Assembly (NCBI GenBank): GCA_965221855.1
Contig: CBDCSV010000007.1
Coordinates: 1-64,000, forward strand
Source: JAJDXO01 sp965221855
GTDB taxonomy: Bacteria > Pseudomonadota > Alphaproteobacteria > Rhodospirillales > UBA2165
Length of the DNA: 64,000 nucleotides
Direction: 5' to 3'
A program made the translations under genes and the position numbers. Positions 43,783-52,533 of this stretch are shown here, piece by piece; the stretch's first letter is position 1, and each line of letters opens with the position of its first letter. The notes beneath the pieces are model-generated. The model searched no databases. It was not told where the DNA came from and saw only the letters and a list, made by a program, of their open reading frames with translations.

Positions 43783-45729
43783 ATGTCCAAGGACGGCAAC
43801 GAGATCGCCGGACCGCGCCGGACGGAATACCGGCTCAAGACCGAGCCGAAGGCCGGTGCGTCCGCGCCCAAGGGCGCCGAAATCATCAAGTCCCATCTGC
43901 CCAAGGCGCCGGCCACGCCCGGCGTTTACCGGATGATCAGCGAGGCCGGCGACGTCCTCTACGTCGGCAAGGCGAAAAACATCCGCAGGCGGGTGACCAG
44001 CTACGCCAACCCCAATCGCCAGTCTCCGCGAATCCGGCGCATGATCGCCCAGACCCGGTCCATGGAGTTCGTCTCGACGCACACCGAGGCCGAGGCGCTG
44101 CTGCTCGAAGCCGACCTGATCAAGAAGCTGGCGCCGCGCTACAACATCCTGCTGCGCGACGACAAGTCCTTCCCGTCGATTCTCATCACCGGCGACCACC
44201 CCTTCCCGCAGGTGCTGAAACATCGCGGGGCGCGCAAGCGGGACGGCGAATATTTCGGGCCCTTCGCGTCGGCCGGCGCGGTCAATCAGTCCCTGCACGT
44301 CATGCAGCGGGCCTTTTTGCTCCGCACCTGCACGGATTCGGTTTTCGCGGCGCGCACCCGGCCCTGCCTGCTGCATCAGATCAAACGCTGCGCGGCGCCC
44401 TGCGTCGGCCGGATCGGCGAGGGCGAGTACGGCGACCTGGTGGCCCAGGCGCGCGATTTCCTCACCGGCAAGTCGGCGGAAATCCAGCGCGAGCTGTCCC
44501 GCCGGATGCAGGCCGCGAGCGACGCCCAGGCCTACGAGAAGGCGGCGGAAATCCGCGACCGGATCAAGGCCATGACAAGCGTGCAGGCGCGCCAGGACAT
44601 CAGCGCCCAGGGCCTGGAAGACGCCGATGTCATCGCCCTCCATCAGGCGGGCGGACAGAGCTGCATCCAGGTGTTTTTCGTCCGCGGCGGCTACAACTTC
44701 GGCAACCGCGCCTATTATCCGTCCCATGGCGGCGAGGCGACCAGGGACCAGATCCTCGAAGCCTTCGTCGGGCAGTTCTACACCAACAAGGAGCCGCCCC
44801 GGCTTCTCCTGCTCAGCGACCAGGTGACCGAGCCGGCCCTGTTGGCGGCCGCACTGACCGAAAAGGCCGGCCGCAAGGTGCGGCTGCAGGTGCCCAGGCG
44901 CGGCGACAAGCTGGGCTTGATCGCCTTCGCCCTCGAAAACGCCGAACGGGCGCTCGGCCGGCGTCTCGGCGAAAGCGCGACCCAGCGGGAGCTGCTCGAC
45001 GGCGTGGCCGAGTTGTTCGAGCTGGACAACCGTCCCGAACGCATCGAGGTGTACGACAACAGCCATATCTCCGGCGCCAAACCGGTCGGCGGAATGATCG
45101 TCAGCGGTCCCGACGGGTTCATGAAGAACGCCTATCGAAAATTCAACATCCGCTCGGCGGGGCCCGACGGCGGGGCGGCCAAGGCCGAGGCGGGCGACGA
45201 CTACGCCATGATGCGGGAGATGCTGACCCGGCGTTTCGCCCGGGCGCTGAAGGAGGATCCGGACCGGGCCGAGGGGCAATGGCCGGATTTGGTGCTGATC
45301 GACGGCGGAGCCGGACACCTGAGCGCCGCCAGGGAGGTGTTCGACGAGCTCGGGGTCAACGATGTCGCGCTGGCCGCGATCGCCAAGGGCCCGGACCGCA
45401 ATGCCGGGCGCGAGCGGATCTTCATCCCCGGACGCCGGCCCTTTCGCTTGGACAACCGCGACCCGGTCCTCTATTTTCTCCAACGTCTCCGGGACGAAGC
45501 GCACCGGTTCGCCATCGGCGGCCACCGGGCGCGGCGTTCCCGGGACATGGAACGATCGCCCTTGGACGAAATCGAGGGTATCGGCGGCGTCCGGAAGAAG
45601 GCCCTGCTGCATCATTTCGGGTCCGCGAAGGCGGTTTCCCAGGCGGGGCTGGCCGACCTGGAGGCGGTCGAGGGAATAAGCAAAGCGATGGCGGCCAGAA
45701 TTTACGGCTGGTTCCACGCCGAGGACTGA
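43783..45729 (+). CDS. uvrC: Excinuclease ABC subunit C
   Basis: Nucleotide excision repair endonuclease cutting on both sides of a lesion. 648 residues from ATG 43783. An N-terminal GIY-YIG domain (PATPGVYRMISEAGDVLYVGKAK) is followed by a Cys-rich region, a UVR coiled motif (DAQAYEKAAEIRDRI), the RNase H-like domain (EVYDNSHISG; LVLIDGGAGHL) and C-terminal helix-hairpin-helix (EGIGGVRKKALLHHFGS). A GTG at 43732 would add 17 residues but lies inside the parS-like palindrome. Confidence 0.95.
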   Translation: MSKDGNEIAGPRRTEYRLKTEPKAGASAPKGAEIIKSHLPKAPATPGVYRMISEAGDVLYVGKAKNIRRRVTSYANPNRQSPRIRRMIAQTRSMEFVSTHTEAEALLLEADLIKKLAPRYNILLRDDKSFPSILITGDHPFPQVLKHRGARKRDGEYFGPFASAGAVNQSLHVMQRAFLLRTCTDSVFAARTRPCLLHQIKRCAAPCVGRIGEGEYGDLVAQARDFLTGKSAEIQRELSRRMQAASDAQAYEKAAEIRDRIKAMTSVQARQDISAQGLEDADVIALHQAGGQSCIQVFFVRGGYNFGNRAYYPSHGGEATRDQILEAFVGQFYTNKEPPRLLLLSDQVTEPALLAAALTEKAGRKVRLQVPRRGDKLGLIAFALENAERALGRRLGESATQRELLDGVAELFELDNRPERIEVYDNSHISGAKPVGGMIVSGPDGFMKNAYRKFNIRSAGPDGGAAKAEAGDDYAMMREMLTRRFARALKEDPDRAEGQWPDLVLIDGGAGHLSAAREVFDELGVNDVALAAIAKGPDRNAGRERIFIPGRRPFRLDNRDPVLYFLQRLRDEAHRFAIGGHRARRSRDMERSPLDEIEGIGGVRKKALLHHFGSAKAVSQAGLADLEAVEGISKAMAARIYGWFHAED

Positions 45730-45765
45730 CGAGACCGGGCATCCCGGCGAGGGGAAACAGGTCCG

Positions 45766-46362
45766 ATGCTGACACAGTTGCCGAACATGCTGACCATGTC
45801 GCGGATTGCCGCGATCCCGGTCCTGGTGGCGAGTTTCTATCTGGACTCGCCCTTCGGCAATTGGCTCGGGCTGGCGATCCTGGCGCTCGCCGGCGTCACC
45901 GATTTCTTCGACGGATACGCCGCCCGCGCGCTCAGGCAGCAATCCCTGTTCGGAAAATTCCTCGATCCCGTCGCCGACAAGCTGCTGGTCTCGGCGCTGT
46001 TGCTGATGCTGGTCTGGTCCGAACGGGTCGACGGACTGGCGGTGCTGCCGGCGGTGGTCATCCTGTGCCGGGAAATTCTGGTGTCGGGACTGCGGGAGTT
46101 TCTTGCCGGCGTCCGGGTCGGCGTGCCGGTGAGCAAGCTGGCCCGCTGGAAGACGACCTTGCAGATGGTGGCCCTCGGCTTCCTGATCGTCGGTCCCGCG
46201 GGCCCCGATTTCGGCCCGTTTTCGACCACTCATATCGGTGAAATCGGCCTGTGGCTCGCGGCGCTGCTGACTTTGGTAACCGGCTACGACTACCTAAGGG
46301 CGGGGTTTCGCCACATCGAGGCGGCGGACAGCGAACGAACCCCGGCCAAGGATGCGGGCTGA
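45766..46362 (+). CDS. pgsA: CDP-diacylglycerol--glycerol-3-phosphate 3-phosphatidyltransferase
   Basis: Membrane enzyme making phosphatidylglycerol phosphate. 198 residues with about five membrane segments. The CDP-alcohol phosphatidyltransferase motif is complete: DGYAARALRQQSLFGKFLDP with the last Asp in VADK. NMLTMSRIAAIPVLV is the usual start. It lies 36 bases after uvrC, an arrangement common in proteobacteria. Confidence 0.95.
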   Translation: MLTQLPNMLTMSRIAAIPVLVASFYLDSPFGNWLGLAILALAGVTDFFDGYAARALRQQSLFGKFLDPVADKLLVSALLLMLVWSERVDGLAVLPAVVILCREILVSGLREFLAGVRVGVPVSKLARWKTTLQMVALGFLIVGPAGPDFGPFSTTHIGEIGLWLAALLTLVTGYDYLRAGFRHIEAADSERTPAKDAG

Positions 46363-46373
46363 GAGACCGGTTC

Positions 46374-46877
46374 ATGCGGATCTTCGGCATTATCGGTTGG
46401 AGCGGCAGCGGCAAGACGACGCTGGTGGAGAAACTGCTGCCCGAACTGATTCGCCAGGGAAACAGCGTTTCGACCCTGAAGCATGCGCACACCCAGTTCG
46501 ATATCGACCGTCCGGGCAAGGACACCTTCCGTCACCGGGAGGCGGGGGCGACCGAGGTGATGATCGGCACGTCCAGCCGCTGGGCGCTGATGCACGAGCT
46601 TCGCGGCGAGGAGGAGCCGACCCTCGATGAGTTGGTGGCGCTGATGACCCCCGTCGATCTGCTGATCGTCGAAGGGTTCAAGTACAATCCCCACCCCAAA
46701 ATCGAGGTCCACCGGCCGAGGGTGGGCAAGCCGATGATCCAGGGCGAAGACCCCTACATCGTCGCGATCGCCAGCGACGAACGCCTGGAGGGCGCCACGG
46801 TGCCGGTGCTGGACATCAACGATGCCCGGGCTGTGGCCGGATTTATCATCGAGCATTGCCGCCTGAAGGCCGCCTGA
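46374..46877 (+). CDS. mobB: Molybdopterin-guanine dinucleotide biosynthesis protein MobB
   Basis: GTP-binding adapter for attaching GMP to molybdopterin. 167 residues from ATG 46374. Walker A GWSGSGKTTLVEKLLPEL is near residue 8; LKHAHTQFDIDRPGKDTFRH and LLIVEGFKYNPHPKIEVHR are MobB signatures. The frame is open upstream into pgsA but reads as nonsense there. It is 11 bases from pgsA and followed by moeA. Confidence 0.94.
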   Translation: MRIFGIIGWSGSGKTTLVEKLLPELIRQGNSVSTLKHAHTQFDIDRPGKDTFRHREAGATEVMIGTSSRWALMHELRGEEEPTLDELVALMTPVDLLIVEGFKYNPHPKIEVHRPRVGKPMIQGEDPYIVAIASDERLEGATVPVLDINDARAVAGFIIEHCRLKAA

Positions 46878-46895
46878 GGACGGCATGAGGACGGC

Positions 46896-48167
46896 ATGAA
46901 GTCGCCCACCTTCAACGATTGTTTCGCGACATCGGGCGCCCGGATGACCGTCGCCGAGGCGCTCCACCGGTTCTCCGAAAAGCTGGCGCCGACGGTGGGG
47001 ACGGAGGAGGTGGCGACCCGGGCCGCGGCCCGCCGGCTGCTCGCCCGGGACATCGTTTCGGCGCGCCGAATCCCGCCCCGCGACAATGCCGCCGTCGACG
47101 GATTTGCGGTATTTTTCGACGACCTCGATCCGGACGCTCCGACGACGCTCGGCATCGGCGGCACCGTCGCCGCCGGCCATCCGTTGGGCCGGTCCGCCGA
47201 ACGGGGCAGCGCCTACAAGATATTTACCGGCGCCCAGGTGCCGGAGGGCGCCGACACCATCTTCATGGTCGAGGATTGTGAAATCTCCGGTGATACGGTG
47301 ACGCTTCCCCATGGGATCAAACGCGGGGCCAATCTGCGCCTTGCCGGCGAAGACGTGCAGGCGGGCGATGTGGTGATGCGCCGGGGGATGCTGCTGCGGC
47401 CCCAGGAAATCGGCATGGCGGCGTCCCTGGGGCTGGAACGGCTGCCGGTCTACCGCCGTCTCAGGGCGGCCGTGTTCTCGACCGGGGACGAAGTGCGGGA
47501 GCCGGGAGAGACGCTGGATGACGGCAGCATCTACGACATCAACCGATACACCCTGTTGAGCCTGCTGGACGGATTGGGCTGCGCGCCGACCGACCTCGGG
47601 ATTTTCAAGGATGAAGCGGACCTGATTCGCCGGGGTCTCGCCGATGCCGCCGCGGATCATGACGTGGTGATTACGTCCGGCGGGGTGTCCATGGGCGAGG
47701 AAGACCATATCCGCGGCGCGGTCGAGGATTTGGGCAGCCTGTTTTTCTGGAATCTCGCCATCAAGCCCGGCCGGCCCATCGCCCTCGGCTGCATCCCGGG
47801 CGGCGGCGGCGAGGTGCCGTTCATAGGACTTCCGGGCAATCCGGTGGCGAGCATGGTGACGTTCATGCAGATCGCCCGCCCGATCCTGCTGCGCCTCGCC
47901 GGGGCCGAAAATCTCGCGGCGGCATCCTATCGGGTCCCCTCCGCGTTCGACTTCAAGAAGAAGTCCGGGCGCCGGGAGTGGCTCAGGGTCCGGCTGGAGG
48001 CGCAGGCCGACGGCACCCTGGCGGCGGTCAAATTTCCCGAGGAAGGCTCGGGAATTTTGACATCCATGGTTCAATCTGATGGGCTGGTGGTGCTCGACGA
48101 GGCCTGCGAGGCGGTGCGGGCCGGCGAGCTTGTGGAATTCGTTCCGTTCAATGAGGTGCTGCGGTGA
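46896..48167 (+). CDS. moeA: Molybdopterin molybdenumtransferase MoeA
   Basis: Inserts molybdate into adenylylated molybdopterin. 423 residues. Seen: RRIPPRDNAAVDGFAVFFDD (usual DNSAMDGYA region), IFTGAQVPEGADTIFMVEDC, FSTGDEVREPGE, and the MoCF loop VVITSGGVSMGEEDHI. The C-terminal domain IV is present. Its stop overlaps the moaD GTG start (GTGA). Confidence 0.95.
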   Translation: MKSPTFNDCFATSGARMTVAEALHRFSEKLAPTVGTEEVATRAAARRLLARDIVSARRIPPRDNAAVDGFAVFFDDLDPDAPTTLGIGGTVAAGHPLGRSAERGSAYKIFTGAQVPEGADTIFMVEDCEISGDTVTLPHGIKRGANLRLAGEDVQAGDVVMRRGMLLRPQEIGMAASLGLERLPVYRRLRAAVFSTGDEVREPGETLDDGSIYDINRYTLLSLLDGLGCAPTDLGIFKDEADLIRRGLADAAADHDVVITSGGVSMGEEDHIRGAVEDLGSLFFWNLAIKPGRPIALGCIPGGGGEVPFIGLPGNPVASMVTFMQIARPILLRLAGAENLAAASYRVPSAFDFKKKSGRREWLRVRLEAQADGTLAAVKFPEEGSGILTSMVQSDGLVVLDEACEAVRAGELVEFVPFNEVLR

Positions 48168-48415
48168 AATTGGTGTATTTCGCCTGGATGAAGGAAAAGG
48201 CGGGCATCGGCGAGGAGACCGTCAACCCGCCGGCCACCGTGACCGATCTCGGCCAGCTCGTCGAATGGCTGAAGGAGAGGGGCGAGCCCTACACCAGCAT
48301 GTTCCAGAACATGGCCGCGATCCGCGCGGCGATCAATTACGAGTACGTGAAAATCGACGCGGCGGTCGGCCCGGACGACGAGGTCGCCTTCTTTCCGCCG
48401 GTTACCGGGGGCTAG
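48164..48415 (+). CDS. moaD: Molybdopterin synthase sulfur carrier subunit MoaD
   Basis: Ubiquitin-like protein of 83 residues whose C-terminal Gly-Gly (FFPPVTGG) carries the thiocarboxylate used by MoaE. The GTG start at 48164 overlaps the moeA stop by 4 bases. VKLVYFAWMKEKAGIGEETV is the typical MoaD start. moaE begins 4 bases after the stop. Confidence 0.94.
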   Translation: MKLVYFAWMKEKAGIGEETVNPPATVTDLGQLVEWLKERGEPYTSMFQNMAAIRAAINYEYVKIDAAVGPDDEVAFFPPVTGG

Positions 48416-48419
48416 CGGC

Positions 48420-48884
48420 ATGATCCGGGTGCAGGCCGAGGACTTCGATCCGGGGGCTGAGCTCGAGGCGCTTACCAGGGGCAACGCCGGGATCGGGGGC
48501 GTGTGCTCGTTCATCGGGCTGGTGCGGGACATGGCCGGCGGCGACCGTATCGGGGCCATGACCCTGGAGCACTATCCCGAGATGACCCGCCGCCGGCTGG
48601 AAGAGATCGAAGCGGAGGCCATGCGCCGCTGGCCCCTCGAAGGCTGCACGATCATTCACCGTCACGGCCGGTTGGCGCCGGGCGACCGGATCGTCTTCGT
48701 GGCGACCGCTTCGGCCCATCGCCGGGCGGCCTTCGAGAGCGCCGCGTTTCTCATGGACTGGCTGAAGACCAAAGCGCCGTTCTGGAAGCTCGAGGAAACC
48801 GGCGACGGCGAGCGCTGGGTCGCCGCCCGCCAATCCGACGACGACGCGGCGGCGCGATGGGCCGACAAGCCCGCCTCCGAGTGA
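48420..48884 (+). CDS. moaE: Molybdopterin synthase catalytic subunit MoaE
   Basis: Converts cyclic pyranopterin monophosphate to molybdopterin with MoaD. 154 residues. GVCSFIGLVRDMAGGDRIGAM and LEHYPEMTRRRLEEI are family sequences; the catalytic Lys pair lies in WLKTKAPFWKLEE. It ends the mobB-moeA-moaD-moaE run. Confidence 0.95.
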   Translation: MIRVQAEDFDPGAELEALTRGNAGIGGVCSFIGLVRDMAGGDRIGAMTLEHYPEMTRRRLEEIEAEAMRRWPLEGCTIIHRHGRLAPGDRIVFVATASAHRRAAFESAAFLMDWLKTKAPFWKLEETGDGERWVAARQSDDDAAARWADKPASE

Positions 48885-48912
48885 CCAACCCACATCTGCA
48901 AGGGAGGCCGAC

Positions 48913-49728
48913 ATGGCCAAAGCCCGCAAAAGCCCGGTGAAGGCCTACCGGAACGAGCGGTTTCTCAATAGCCCCGATGCCCGTTCGCTGCGTATCCAGG
49001 CCGAGTACCTGGAGCCGGAAGCCCGCTTCCACCACTACGACGTGAAGGACACGATCGTATTCTTCGGCTCGGCCCGGACCCTGCCGCGGCGGCAGGCTCG
49101 CGCGCAGCTCCGGGCGGCCCGCGCCGGGGGAGGCGACGTGGCCGCCGCCGAACGGGATTTGAAGATGTCCCGCTACTACGAGGAGGCCCGGGAGCTCTCC
49201 CGCCGGCTGACCATCTGGTCGAAGGAGCTTGACGCCGACGGCCGGCGGTTCGTGGTCTGCACCGGCGGCGGTCCCGGGATCATGGAAGCGGCGAACCGGG
49301 GGGCGTCCGAGGCCAAGGGCCTGAATATCGGGCTCAATATTTCGCTGCCCTTCGAGCAGCACGAGAACCCCTACATCACCAATCACCTGGGGTTCGAGTT
49401 TCACTACTTCTTCATGCGCAAGTTCTGGTTCATCTACCTGGCCAAGGCGCTGATCGTCTTCCCGGGCGGGTTCGGGACCCTCGACGAGTTGTTCGAGGTG
49501 CTGACCCTCAATCAGACCGGCAAGCTCACCAAGCGTGTCCCGGTGGTTCTTTACGGCAACGACTATTGGGACAAGGTGATGAACCTGGAGGCGCTGGCCG
49601 AGTTCGGCACCATCAGCCCTTCCGATCTGAAGGCGGTCCGGCGCGCCGACACGGTCGACGATGCGTTCGCCTATATCACCGGGGATTTGAGCCGCCGGGC
49701 GCTGAAATCGCCGGGCGGCGTGCTGTAG
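48913..49728 (+). CDS. LOG family protein (TIGR00730-type, cytokinin riboside phosphoribohydrolase-like)
   Basis: 271 residues. The LOG motifs are clear: CTGGGPGIMEAANRGASEAKG (as CTGGGPGIMEAANRG) and PGGFGTLDELFE, the P-G-G-x-G-T-x-x-E active site. Members release the base from nucleoside monophosphates; some are mis-annotated as lysine decarboxylase. The N-terminal 60-70 residues (AEYLEPEARFHHYDVKDTIV) mark the longer bacterial subtype. Convergent with the next gene. Confidence 0.88.
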   Translation: MAKARKSPVKAYRNERFLNSPDARSLRIQAEYLEPEARFHHYDVKDTIVFFGSARTLPRRQARAQLRAARAGGGDVAAAERDLKMSRYYEEARELSRRLTIWSKELDADGRRFVVCTGGGPGIMEAANRGASEAKGLNIGLNISLPFEQHENPYITNHLGFEFHYFFMRKFWFIYLAKALIVFPGGFGTLDELFEVLTLNQTGKLTKRVPVVLYGNDYWDKVMNLEALAEFGTISPSDLKAVRRADTVDDAFAYITGDLSRRALKSPGGVL

Positions 49729-49740
49729 GGGCTAAAAGGG

Positions 49741-50622
49741 CTAAAAGTCGCCGCCGCCGCCGAAGCCGCCGCCGCCGCCGAAGAACCCGGCGATCGGCCG
49801 CATCAGCCAGACCTCCGTATTCACCGGCAGCTTGTCGCGGCGCACGCCGATGGTGGTGGCGTCGAGAAGCCTGACGGCGTAGCGGTCCTTGACCCGCTCG
49901 GTGAACTCCATGGCCAGACCCATGCTGAAGAAGTGCATGGGGATGATCACCCGCGGCTTGAGTTCGCCCAAATTGTGGAGAATTTCCTCGATGCTCTGGG
50001 TCACCCGCCGGTCGACCGGCATCAGCACCACGTCGATGCGGCCCATTGCCTGAAGCTGTTCGGCGTTCAGCGCGTGCCGCATGTGGCCCATGTGCGCGAT
50101 GCAGAGTCCCCCCATCTGGAAGACGAAGATCGAGCTGTCATTGGTCACCCGGCCGCCGAAATCGGAGATGTTGGTCGGGATGTTGTAGACCCGCACGTCC
50201 TTCAGCCGGATGTCGTGGCGCGGCAGGCCGGTACCCGTGTCCCAGCCGCGCAGCACGTGTTTCACGCCCGGGTCGACGCTGTAGGAGGAGTGGTTGCCGC
50301 GATTGATGTTCATGGTGGCGATATCGGGCGGGGTGCGCGGCGGGTAATTGTCGTTGTAGTCGGTAACCGCCCGGACGCCCTGGGGCGAGCGGAGATCGAA
50401 CGATGCGTGTCCGATGAAGGTCAGCCGCACCTGATCGGCCGTTACGTCGGCGAGCGTAAAACCGGCCCGATGAAGCGGGGGATGGGTGTTGTGAACGAAG
50501 CCGACGCCGCAAGGGAACTTGGGCTGCGGCTTTTGAACGAGTTGCTGGGCGTTTGCCGAACCTCCCGCCAGAACGGCCGCTCCGATAACTGTGGCGAATA
50601 TGAACGAACCGGCGCGTATCAT
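49741..50622 (-). CDS. Exported MBL-fold metallo-hydrolase-like protein with altered metal motif
   Basis: 293 residues with an N-terminal signal peptide (FATVIGAAVLAGGSANAQQ), so periplasmic. The UlaG-like MBL fold is shown by LTFIGHASFDLRS, GGLCIAHMGHMRHAL, VLMPVDRRV and PRVIIPMHFFSMG. The usual H-x-H-x-D-H metal motif is not there: its place after PDIATM reads NINRGNH, so only one His remains. The C-terminus is a Gly-rich tail (GFFGGGGGFGGGGDF). It may be a non-canonical or inactive member. Confidence 0.8.
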   Translation of the reverse strand: MIRAGSFIFATVIGAAVLAGGSANAQQLVQKPQPKFPCGVGFVHNTHPPLHRAGFTLADVTADQVRLTFIGHASFDLRSPQGVRAVTDYNDNYPPRTPPDIATMNINRGNHSSYSVDPGVKHVLRGWDTGTGLPRHDIRLKDVRVYNIPTNISDFGGRVTNDSSIFVFQMGGLCIAHMGHMRHALNAEQLQAMGRIDVVLMPVDRRVTQSIEEILHNLGELKPRVIIPMHFFSMGLAMEFTERVKDRYAVRLLDATTIGVRRDKLPVNTEVWLMRPIAGFFGGGGGFGGGGDF

Positions 50623-50671
50623 GATATCCCCCTTTTTCAGCCCATAACCCGATATTCAGGTTGAACGGCCA

Positions 50672-51010
50672 TCAAATCACGATTCCGTCGATGATGACAC
50701 GGGAATCCGGGTCGTCGATATCGATGATCCAGATGTCGGGGTCGAAATTTACCTGTTTTTCAAGGATATCAGGGAGGTCCTCACCCCCGGCGAGCCGGCG
50801 TTCCGACCATTCGAGAGCGCCGTCGGGATTGCGCACCTCGCTGAGGATGCTGAGGTCTCCCTCCCGCCGGTCGATGACGATCAACAGCGCGCCTGCGTCA
50901 TCGTCGCCGCTGCGCCGGACCACGGCGGGGATGTTCTGGCGGTCGAAATGGCGGATCAGCGCCTGGACCCGGACCCGCGACTTGAGGCGATCGGTTTCCC
51001 AGCCGCTCAA
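50672..51010 (-). CDS. DUF1491 family protein
   Basis: 112 residues, cytoplasmic, function unknown. RVRVQALIRHFDRQNIPAVV near the start, DDDAGALLIVID in the middle and DPDIWIIDIDDPDSRVIID at the end match the alphaproteobacterial DUF1491 pattern as I remember it. It lies 3 bases after ilvE on the same strand and is probably co-transcribed with it. Confidence 0.75.
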   Translation of the reverse strand: MSGWETDRLKSRVRVQALIRHFDRQNIPAVVRRSGDDDAGALLIVIDRREGDLSILSEVRNPDGALEWSERRLAGGEDLPDILEKQVNFDPDIWIIDIDDPDSRVIIDGIVI

Positions 51011-51013
51011 GAC

Positions 51014-51916
51014 CTAAGCAGCCGACGCCGCGTCGACATCGGACTTGCCGACCAGCTTGTCGTAATCGGCCATCAGGGTCCGGGTGATCTCGCCGACGGT
51101 AAAGGCGTGACCGTCGATGGCGCCGACGGGGGTCACCTCGGCGGCGGTGCCGGTCACGAACACTTCTTCGGCGGCGCCGATTTCCTCCGGCATGATCCGC
51201 CGCTCGATGAGTTCATAGCCCCGCTTCTCCGCCAGTTCGATGACCGAGCGGCGGGTGATGCCGTCGAGGAAACAGTCCGGCGTCGGCGTATGGATTTTGC
51301 CGTCCTCCATGACGAAGAAGATGTTGGCGCCGGTGCATTCGGCGATGCGGCCCTGCCAATCGAGCATCAGGGCGTCGTCGTAGCCTTCGGCTTCGGCCGC
51401 GTGCTTCGACATGGTGCATATCATGTAGAGCCCGGCCGCCTTGGCGTGCACCGGGGCCGTATCGGGCGCCGGACGCCGCCATTCGGTGGTCTTCAGCCGG
51501 ATACCCTTCATCCGCGCCTCGGGCGAAAAATAGGATGGCCAGTCCCACACCGCGATCGCCAGGTGGATTTTGGTTTCCTGCGCCGAGACGCCCATCATCT
51601 CGCTGCCGCGCCACGCAACCGGCCGCACGTAGCCCTCGACGATATTGTTGGCCTCGCAGCACTGGATGCAGGCCGCGTTGATCTCTTCGACCGAGTACGG
51701 GATCTCGAAACCCAATATGCGGCCTGAATTGATCAACCGTTCCGTATGCTCGGTGAGTTTGAATATTTTGCCGCCGTAGACCCGGTCTCCCTCGAAGACG
51801 CTGGAGGCGTAATGAAGGGCGTGTGAGAGAACGTGGATATTGGCGCTTCGCCATTCCACCATTTCGCCGTCGTACCAGATGAGGCCGTCGCGGTCGTCAA
51901 ACGTAGAGCCAGCCAT
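51014..51916 (-). CDS. ilvE: Branched-chain amino acid aminotransferase IlvE
   Basis: PLP enzyme, fold type IV, for the last step of Val, Leu and Ile synthesis. 300 residues. LSHALHYASSVFEGDRVYGG holds the conserved substrate region, YICTMSKHAAEAEGYDDALM (starting MICTMSKHAAEAEG) the PLP-Lys region with Lys in SKHAA, and ECTGANIFFVMEDGKIHTP the family motif. Divergent from the MarR-type regulator, with a palindrome between them. Confidence 0.95.
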   Translation of the reverse strand: MAGSTFDDRDGLIWYDGEMVEWRSANIHVLSHALHYASSVFEGDRVYGGKIFKLTEHTERLINSGRILGFEIPYSVEEINAACIQCCEANNIVEGYVRPVAWRGSEMMGVSAQETKIHLAIAVWDWPSYFSPEARMKGIRLKTTEWRRPAPDTAPVHAKAAGLYMICTMSKHAAEAEGYDDALMLDWQGRIAECTGANIFFVMEDGKIHTPTPDCFLDGITRRSVIELAEKRGYELIERRIMPEEIGAAEEVFVTGTAAEVTPVGAIDGHAFTVGEITRTLMADYDKLVGKSDVDAASAA

Positions 51917-51983
51917 GAAACTATCTTTCTAAGTCAGCTTGATCCCAGAAATCATATTGCGTTTTTTATCAATCCCTGGCATA

Positions 51984-52004
51984 TATGTCAATAACACTGA
52001 CATA
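51984..52004. promoter_or_regulatory. Operator-like palindrome between ilvE and the MarR gene
   Basis: TATGTCA (51984-51990), seven bases, then TGACATA (51998-52004): a perfect inverted repeat in the 131-base divergent gap. Its size and AT-rich arms fit a MarR-family dimer site, so it is the likely autoregulatory operator and may also affect ilvE. The regulator assignment is inference from position. Confidence 0.6.
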
Positions 52005-52047
52005 AATTTCCGGCTCTAATTTGGCCGGACAATTTCATAGGCGCCCC

Positions 52048-52533
52048 ATGGATACTCCGCTCACCGATCAGCCGGACGACGCCGCGCCCGACGCCGAGGA
52101 GGAATTGCGGGCGGGTATGGAGCACCTTTTCTTCGCCTACCGTGATTTCATCGCCCAGCCGGACCGGATCCTGACAGAGTACGGTTTCGGGCGCGCCCAT
52201 CACCGGGTCATTTTCTTCGTCGGCCGGTACCCGGGCATGGCCGTGCGCCAACTCCTCGAAATTCTCCAGATCACCAAACAAAGCCTGTCACGGGTACTGC
52301 GTCAGTTGGTTCGGGAAGGATACGTGGAACGGCGCCAGGGTGAGACCGACCGCCGGCAGCGCCGTCTCTATCTGACCAGGCAGGGGACCGAACTCGAGCG
52401 CCGCCTGTCGGAGGATCAGCGGCAACGCTTCGCGCGCGCTTACGGTACCGCGGGACCGGACGCGGTTCGCGGATTTCGCACGGTTCTCGACCTGATGATC
52501 TCCGGGCCGCCGAAGGGAGGCGGCGGCAGCTAG
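52048..52533 (+). CDS. MarR family transcriptional regulator (PetP-like position)
   Basis: 161 residues from ATG 52048. The winged helix is shown by YPGMAVRQLLEILQITKQSLSRVLRQLVREGYVERR (in parts: MAVRQLLEILQITKQSLSRV, then LVREGYVERR) and the wing QGETDRRQRRLYLT. The position before an OmpR-type regulator and near ilvE resembles the petP-petR arrangement of Rhodobacter; orthology is inference. Ligand unknown. Confidence 0.88.
   Translation: MDTPLTDQPDDAAPDAEEELRAGMEHLFFAYRDFIAQPDRILTEYGFGRAHHRVIFFVGRYPGMAVRQLLEILQITKQSLSRVLRQLVREGYVERRQGETDRRQRRLYLTRQGTELERRLSEDQRQRFARAYGTAGPDAVRGFRTVLDLMISGPPKGGGGS

Noticed and set aside
43630..46233. 867-codon open frame on the minus strand opposite uvrC and pgsA
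   Set aside because: It runs opposite two well-supported genes; composition is typical of an antisense shadow frame.
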